NCBI GenBank assembly: GCA_963668605.1
Contig: OY764903.1
Coordinates: 1,674,001-1,738,000, forward strand
DNA from: G963668605 sp963668605
GTDB lineage: Bacteria; Acidobacteriota; Terriglobia; Bryobacterales; Bryobacteraceae
Length of the DNA: 64,000 nucleotides
Direction: 5' to 3'
In this document: positions 59,826 to 64,000 of the stretch, piece after piece
Layout: every line of letters begins with the position of its first letter
How positions within the stretch are numbered: the stretch's first letter is position 1
Made by a program: the position numbers and the translations under genes
The notes under the pieces: model-generated
The model's input: the letters and a program-made list of their open reading frames with translations, nothing else
What the model was told of the DNA's origin: nothing
The model's database searches: none

Positions 59826-60806
59826 ATGCGTCGACGTTCATTTTTGCTGCAAGCACCTGCTTGGTACATGGTTCCGTCATTGGCGGCAACGTCGCCGGTT
59901 GTAACATCGCGGAAACTCAGCATGACCCAATTCACGGCCTGTGGCTGCAGCCTTACCAACCTGGGCTTTGAAGGAACGCTGAACAAAATCCTGGAACTCG
60001 GATTCGCGGGAGTGGAGATCGCGACCTTCGCCGAGAAAGACGGACCCCAGGGTCAGACCTATCCCTTCGCCATAGTCGATCGGCTCACTCCGGAGGAGCG
60101 TATCCGCCTGAAGAAGCTCGTCAAACGATTCGGGCATGTTACGACGCACCTGCCGTACTACCCGGATTTCCGCCCCATCGCCACGGATGCCAGGCTGCGA
60201 GAGAAGTCCCGCCAGGAACTGCGGCGATCTATCGACGATAGCGGCTTCTGGGGCGCATCCGTCGCCACAGTCCACGTCGCCAGCGAGAAAGATCTCTCGT
60301 TTCGAGACGCCAAGGCGGAGTTGGTCGAGTTCTACCGCGAGTTGGGCGATCGAGCTGCCAGGCACGGAGTCCGGCTGGGCATCGAGACAACCCGGCCGTA
60401 CAAGCTGGCGGAGTACCTCGAGCTGATCGAAGCCGTAGGCCGGAAAAACGTGGGTGGAACGCTTGACACCGGTCACATGAGCTTTTTCCCGGACCACGGC
60501 ATTGCGGATGCGGAGCGGGGCACGCCCAAGGGAATCCAGCGCTACAACGATCTGGTGATGGAAGTCGCTAAGGGCCTCGGCTCCAAACTCTTTCATCTCC
60601 ACGTTCACGACGTCCGTGCGTCTGACTGGAAGGACCACTACGTTCCCGGCACCGGCATTGTGGACTGGCGCCGGCTGCTACGGCACCTCTCCAGTGTCGG
60701 ATACTCCAGACTGCTCGCTGCCGAAATCCTGTACTACGATGGCCCACAGGAGCCTGGACTGAAGGCGGCAAGGCAGTTCTTCGAGAAACTTCTTCCGCTC
60801 TTGTAG
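59826..60806 (+). CDS. Sugar phosphate isomerase/epimerase-like TIM barrel, Tat-exported
   Basis: 326 residues. ATG 59826 has GGGAGG 9 nt upstream and starts a Tat signal (MRRRSFLLQAPAWYMVPSLA). The frame stays open upstream to about 59667 with a hydrophobic stretch (MPLPAVPLLFAELLIAGGVL), but the Tat motif argues for the later start. Metal ligands: RLGIETTRPYKL (Glu), GGTLDTGHMSFF (Asp), FHLHVHDVRAS (His) and LLAAEILYYDG (Glu). It probably acts on an oxidised or free sugar in the periplasm. It is divergent from gntR and likely under its control. Confidence 0.88.
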   Translation: MRRRSFLLQAPAWYMVPSLAATSPVVTSRKLSMTQFTACGCSLTNLGFEGTLNKILELGFAGVEIATFAEKDGPQGQTYPFAIVDRLTPEERIRLKKLVKRFGHVTTHLPYYPDFRPIATDARLREKSRQELRRSIDDSGFWGASVATVHVASEKDLSFRDAKAELVEFYRELGDRAARHGVRLGIETTRPYKLAEYLELIEAVGRKNVGGTLDTGHMSFFPDHGIADAERGTPKGIQRYNDLVMEVAKGLGSKLFHLHVHDVRASDWKDHYVPGTGIVDWRRLLRHLSSVGYSRLLAAEILYYDGPQEPGLKAARQFFEKLLPLL

Positions 60807-60840
60807 GGTACTCCGGCGGTCGTTAACCGCAGCCTTGGCG

Positions 60841-62049
60841 TCAGATTTTGCGGAAGGCTAATACAGCGTTTAACCCACCGAAGGCGAAGGAGTTCGACAG
60901 CGCGTACTCGCTGCTCGCTTCGCGCGGCTGATTCGGTACTATGTCGAGGTCGCAGGCCGGATCACGCTCGTTGAAGTTGAGAGTCGCAGGCAGGAAGCCA
61001 TGATGCAGCGATAGGACCGTCGCCGCTGCTTCCAGCGCCGCGGCTGCGCCGAGTGTATGGCCGTGCATCGACTTCGTGGAACTTACCGCTACTGCGTCGG
61101 CCCTTGCGCCCAGCAGTGTGCGAATCGCGAGTGTTTCGTTCGAATCGTTGGCGGCCGTGCCGGTGCCGTGCGCATTAATGTAGTCGACCTGGGCCGGATC
61201 GACGCCGCCGTCCGCCAGAGCCGATCGCATGGCTCGGATCGCTCCAGCAGCCGCGGGTTGCGTGACATGCGACGCATCGGACGACATTCCGAAGCCCACG
61301 ATCTCCGCATAGATCGTGGCGCCGCGAGCTTGCGCCGCTTCGAGCGGCTCCATCACGAGCATGGCTCCGCCTTCGCCCAGGATCAAGCCGCTGCGATCGC
61401 GTGAGAACGGGCGGCAAGTGTCCTGCGAAATCACTCGCATCGCCTCCCATGCCTTGAGAAATCCGAAGCTGAAAGGCGCTTCGCTGCCACCGGCCAGCGC
61501 CATGTCAACGGCTCCCGAACGCACCATCCAGAAGGCCTGTCCGATTGCATGACCCGCCGAGGAACATGCGGTAGAGACGGTATAAGCGGGACCTGTCAGG
61601 CCGAATTCCATGGATATGTGGCTGGCGCCGGCGTTGGCCATGGTCCGCGGAATCGTCAGTGGGCTTACACGGTTCTTATTGGACTTGTAAAGGTCTACGA
61701 AGCCCTGCTCCTGCGCGTTTTGCCCACCCGCGCATGAACCTGTAATCACAGCCGTGTTTTCCCGCAAGCCGGGCGTCCAATCAACGGCGGCATCGCGAAG
61801 CGCCTGCCTCGCCGCAACCAGGGCGAACTGAGCGAAGCGGTCGATCATGTCCGCCTGTTTCGGCTCGAAGTGGTCCGTGGCCGTATATCCGAGGGCTTGC
61901 GCGGCTTTGGAGAAACGAAGCTCGGAGGAGCCGGACTGGTCGAGCGGACGGATGCCTCCGCGGCCTGTGCGCAATGAGGCCAGAAAATCCGCAACCGAAA
62001 GTCCGATACTGGAAACGACTCCCAGGCCCGTGATCGCAACGCGCCTCAT
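60841..62049 (-). CDS. Beta-ketoacyl-ACP synthase (FabF/KAS II-like)
   Basis: 402 residues with the full catalytic triad: Cys162 (STACSSAGH), His294 (NAHGTGTAAND) and His331 (SMHGHTLGAA). It condenses acyl-ACP with malonyl-ACP. It overlaps the ACP gene by 4 nt and lies with a type III polyketide synthase, so it is likely a dedicated enzyme for a specialised acyl chain rather than the housekeeping FabF. The N-terminus MRRVAITGLGVVSSIGLSVA is intact. Confidence 0.92.
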   Translation of the reverse strand: MRRVAITGLGVVSSIGLSVADFLASLRTGRGGIRPLDQSGSSELRFSKAAQALGYTATDHFEPKQADMIDRFAQFALVAARQALRDAAVDWTPGLRENTAVITGSCAGGQNAQEQGFVDLYKSNKNRVSPLTIPRTMANAGASHISMEFGLTGPAYTVSTACSSAGHAIGQAFWMVRSGAVDMALAGGSEAPFSFGFLKAWEAMRVISQDTCRPFSRDRSGLILGEGGAMLVMEPLEAAQARGATIYAEIVGFGMSSDASHVTQPAAAGAIRAMRSALADGGVDPAQVDYINAHGTGTAANDSNETLAIRTLLGARADAVAVSSTKSMHGHTLGAAAALEAAATVLSLHHGFLPATLNFNERDPACDLDIVPNQPREASSEYALSNSFAFGGLNAVLAFRKI

Positions 62050-62330
62050 TGCTGCGCTTGCGCTTTCGCCGCGACCAGGACCGCGATCCCCTCGACCATC
62101 TGGCGGACGCCACGAATCGATTGCGCGGCGTCGTCCGGAATGGAGATATCGAATTCATCTTCAATCGCAAAAATCACATTGATCCCGTCCAGGGAATCGA
62201 TGCCAAGGTCTTCGAAGGTGCTGTCAATGGTGACCTTCTCTTCCGGCAGCCGTTGTGTCGCTGCTATTCTGCGCAGAACTCTCGTGACAAGATCGCCGTT
62301 GTCAGTGCTCACTGTTTCTGTCTCCCCCAT
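62046..62330 (-). CDS. Acyl carrier protein (dedicated)
   Basis: 94 residues. The start is ATG 62330, one base after the YceI stop codon. The phosphopantetheine site is Ser46 in LGIDSLDGINVIFAIEDEF, the canonical DSL motif. An N-terminal extension (about 12 aa) and Ala-rich tail differ from housekeeping AcpP. It is flanked by KAS and YceI genes, so it probably carries the acyl starter for the type III synthase. Confidence 0.93.
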   Translation of the reverse strand: MGETETVSTDNGDLVTRVLRRIAATQRLPEEKVTIDSTFEDLGIDSLDGINVIFAIEDEFDISIPDDAAQSIRGVRQMVEGIAVLVAAKAQAQQ

Positions 62331-62331
62331 C

Positions 62332-62904
62332 TCAATGTCCAATCATACGCCCGGCAGCATGGATCGAAATATCGACTTTGTCTTCGACCCGCAAAATAAA
62401 AGTGCTCGGGTTCTTCAAACCCCACTCCGCATACGGCACGACGAAGCTGGTCGTCGCAGTCATCTGGTCCTTCGTCACCGTCACCTGCACTGGCAGCAAC
62501 ATCTCGTGAACCGATCCATGAATGCTGAAAACACCGTGCAGTCCGACTGTTGAAGTTCCTGGCACCGTGAGCTTGCCTTCCACGCGATCGGGAACAAAGC
62601 GCATCTCCGGGTAACGTTCGCTCTCCAAAACAACCTTATGCATCTTCCGGTCGCGCGCGACGTTGCCGCTATCGCCTGTGGCGCTGTCGATCACTAGTGC
62701 GCCACTCGCTTTGCCGGTTAGCGGGTCAAAGCGAATGACACCTTGCTTGAGACGGAAGCTGCCGCGAACCGTGTGCATGGTCGCCCCCAGAGTGAACTCG
62801 ACACGAGTCTGCGCGGCATCGAGTTCCACTACAGTCTCGGCATTTGCGCCGGCCAACACACTTCCGGCGACAACGAGCTCAATGATGCATCGTGTCGCCT
62901 TCAT
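62332..62904 (-). CDS. YceI family protein (lipocalin-like, exported)
   Basis: 190 residues. ATG 62904 is chosen (a GTG at 62910 is also in frame). A signal peptide (MKATRCIIELVVAGSVLAGA) is followed by the YceI beta-barrel: DAAQTRVEFTLGATMHTVRG, DPLTGKASGALVIDS, RDRKMHKVVLESERYPEMRF, TVPGTSTVGLHGVFSIHG. YceI proteins bind polyprenyl or other long lipid chains in the periplasm. Its place between PKS and ACP genes suggests it carries or exports a lipid product. The stop is one base before the ACP start. Confidence 0.9.
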   Translation of the reverse strand: MKATRCIIELVVAGSVLAGANAETVVELDAAQTRVEFTLGATMHTVRGSFRLKQGVIRFDPLTGKASGALVIDSATGDSGNVARDRKMHKVVLESERYPEMRFVPDRVEGKLTVPGTSTVGLHGVFSIHGSVHEMLLPVQVTVTKDQMTATTSFVVPYAEWGLKNPSTFILRVEDKVDISIHAAGRMIGH

Positions 62905-62916
62905 CAACACAGCAGC

Positions 62917-63966
62917 CTACCACTTCAGCAAAATCAGTTCGGAACAGAAGCCCGGCCCCATTGCGGCGAGCAGTCCGAGTGATCCGGCGGGCGGACGGCG
63001 ATTCATCATGAACTCCTCCAGCACCAGAAGCACGGAGGCCGAGGAGAGATTTCCGGTCCGGCGCAGGCAATCCCAAGAGGGCGCGAGCGAGGCGGCGGGC
63101 AGATCCAGCGCGTCCTGCGTGGCTTCGAGCACCTTGGGGCCGCCGGTATGGATGATCCAACTTCCAATGTCGCTGCGCTGCAAACCCTGATCCGCGAGAA
63201 AGGCGTCGACATCCGGAGCAAGGTGCTCGCGGACAACATCAGGAACTCCGGGCGAGAGCACAATCCGGAAGCCCTTTTCCGAGATATCCCAACCCATCAC
63301 CTTCTCGGTATCCGGATAGAAGATCGACCGTGAAGCGAGGAATTGCACTCCGGGCGTTTCGCGCTCCGCGCCGACGACGATAACCGCTCCGGCGCCGTCT
63401 CCGAAGAGCCCCGCGGAGATGAGGTTAGCGACCGTCAGGTCCTCGCGCTGCAGCGTGAGCGAGCACAGTTCGACCGACAGCAATGCGGCGACGCGTTTGG
63501 GATAAGCGCGGACGTAGTCCGCCGCCATGGAAATTCCTGACGCGCCGGCCACGCATCCGAGGCCAAAAATCGGAACGCGCCGCAGACCCGGCTTGAGTCC
63601 CATGCGGTTGATCAGCCGGGCATCGATGGATGGACTGCAAATGCCAGTGACGGAGACGAAGAACAGCGCATCCAGATCACTGGGCTTGAGACCGGCGCGC
63701 GACAATGCTGCGCTGAGAGCCTTTTCGCCGATCTGCAGAGCGACTCGAATCCAGTGATTGTTGGCCTGCCCCCAGGTCGAGAGGTCGAAGTACTCCTCCA
63801 TCGACAATGCTGTGTAGCGTCCGTCGACAGCGACGTTCGCGTGCAAACGCTCGAGAAAGCGGGGATTTTCGAGCTGGCCCGCCCAATACCGCTGGAAGGC
63901 CTCCAGCAGAACAGCCTGCGGATAGTAGTGGTCGGGAAACGCGCTCGCGGCGCTGGCAATTTTCAT
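62917..63966 (-). CDS. Type III polyketide synthase (chalcone/alkylresorcinol synthase-like)
   Basis: 349 residues. The catalytic triad is Cys138 (FGLGCVAGASG), His273 (WIIHTGGPKVLE) and Asn306 (RRTGNLSSAS), all in the expected spacing, with the C-terminal AAMGPGFCSELILL motif. It extends an acyl starter with malonyl-CoA units and cyclises the chain. It heads the operon: stop 12 bp before the YceI start, then ACP and KAS. The local ACP and KAS could make a dedicated fatty starter, as in alkylresorcinol or alkylpyrone systems. The upstream part of the locus lies beyond the right edge. Confidence 0.93.
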   Translation of the reverse strand: MKIASAASAFPDHYYPQAVLLEAFQRYWAGQLENPRFLERLHANVAVDGRYTALSMEEYFDLSTWGQANNHWIRVALQIGEKALSAALSRAGLKPSDLDALFFVSVTGICSPSIDARLINRMGLKPGLRRVPIFGLGCVAGASGISMAADYVRAYPKRVAALLSVELCSLTLQREDLTVANLISAGLFGDGAGAVIVVGAERETPGVQFLASRSIFYPDTEKVMGWDISEKGFRIVLSPGVPDVVREHLAPDVDAFLADQGLQRSDIGSWIIHTGGPKVLEATQDALDLPAASLAPSWDCLRRTGNLSSASVLLVLEEFMMNRRPPAGSLGLLAAMGPGFCSELILLKW

Positions 63967-64000
63967 TACGCTCCAGTCATTTCAATCGGGCCAACTCTTC

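Overview
The window looks like the chromosome of an Acidobacteriota bacterium of the Bryobacterales/Solibacter type. This is inferred from GC-rich coding sequence, four large outer-membrane receptors (three with a clear N-terminal carboxypeptidase-regulatory-like domain, Oar-like), and an abundance of Tat-exported sulfatases, DUF1080 proteins, Gfo/Idh/MocA oxidoreductases, sugar isomerase/epimerase-like TIM barrels and URO-D-like proteins. No rRNA, tRNA, CRISPR array or prophage was seen. The one RNA gene is a complete one-piece tmRNA (2891-3242).

Layout. 1-2789: the 5' part of a TonB-dependent receptor, a short transposase-like remnant and a Spy/CpxP-like periplasmic protein. 2891-5465: ssrA followed by a 2.2-kb element bounded by an 18-bp direct repeat of the tmRNA 3' end. 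It carries one exported tandem-repeat protein and no integrase. 5480-11718: NIPSNAP protein, prepilin peptidase, Gfo/Idh/MocA oxidoreductase, URO-D protein and a divergent GH2 glycosidase. 11779-17594: ClpP, an Rrf2 Fe-S regulator with a candidate operator, a CpaE-like pilus protein, bacterioferritin, a YeeE/YedE pair and a NapH-like ferredoxin. 17824-27199: three sulfatases among an esterase, an alkaline phosphatase, a metallophosphoesterase and a PAP2 phosphatase, plus gene relics. 27264-32330: DUF1080, URO-D and two epimerase-like genes divergent from a ROK kinase. 32553-36431: CCA-adding enzyme, XerC/D recombinase, small conserved genes and a 2'-5' RNA ligase. 36516-38561: ECF sigma operon. 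38790-47047: hybrid histidine kinase, receptor and YfhO protein. 47200-57446: sulfatase pseudogene, a receptor, and a receptor plus putative glycan-active protein with a divergent membrane-anchored regulator. 57627-60806: enolase-superfamily dehydratase with its GntR regulator, divergent from an epimerase-like gene. 60841-63966: type III polyketide synthase, YceI protein, ACP and ketoacyl synthase in one tight operon that may continue beyond the right edge.

How the genes fit together. The dominant theme is scavenging of complex, often sulfated, glycans. Receptors import oligosaccharides; sulfatases, phosphatases, GH2 and the putative toroid enzyme trim them. The Tat-exported Gfo/Idh/MocA, DUF1080 and epimerase-like proteins could form a periplasmic oxidise-then-cleave (3-keto-glycoside) route feeding the ROK kinase. 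A second theme is redox and sulfur handling (YeeE/YedE pair, NapH-like protein, bacterioferritin, Fe-S Rrf2). The right end is a compact specialised-lipid or polyketide locus. Several relics (truncated sulfatase, transposase remnant, frameshifted exported protein, island without integrase) show that the region is being remodelled.
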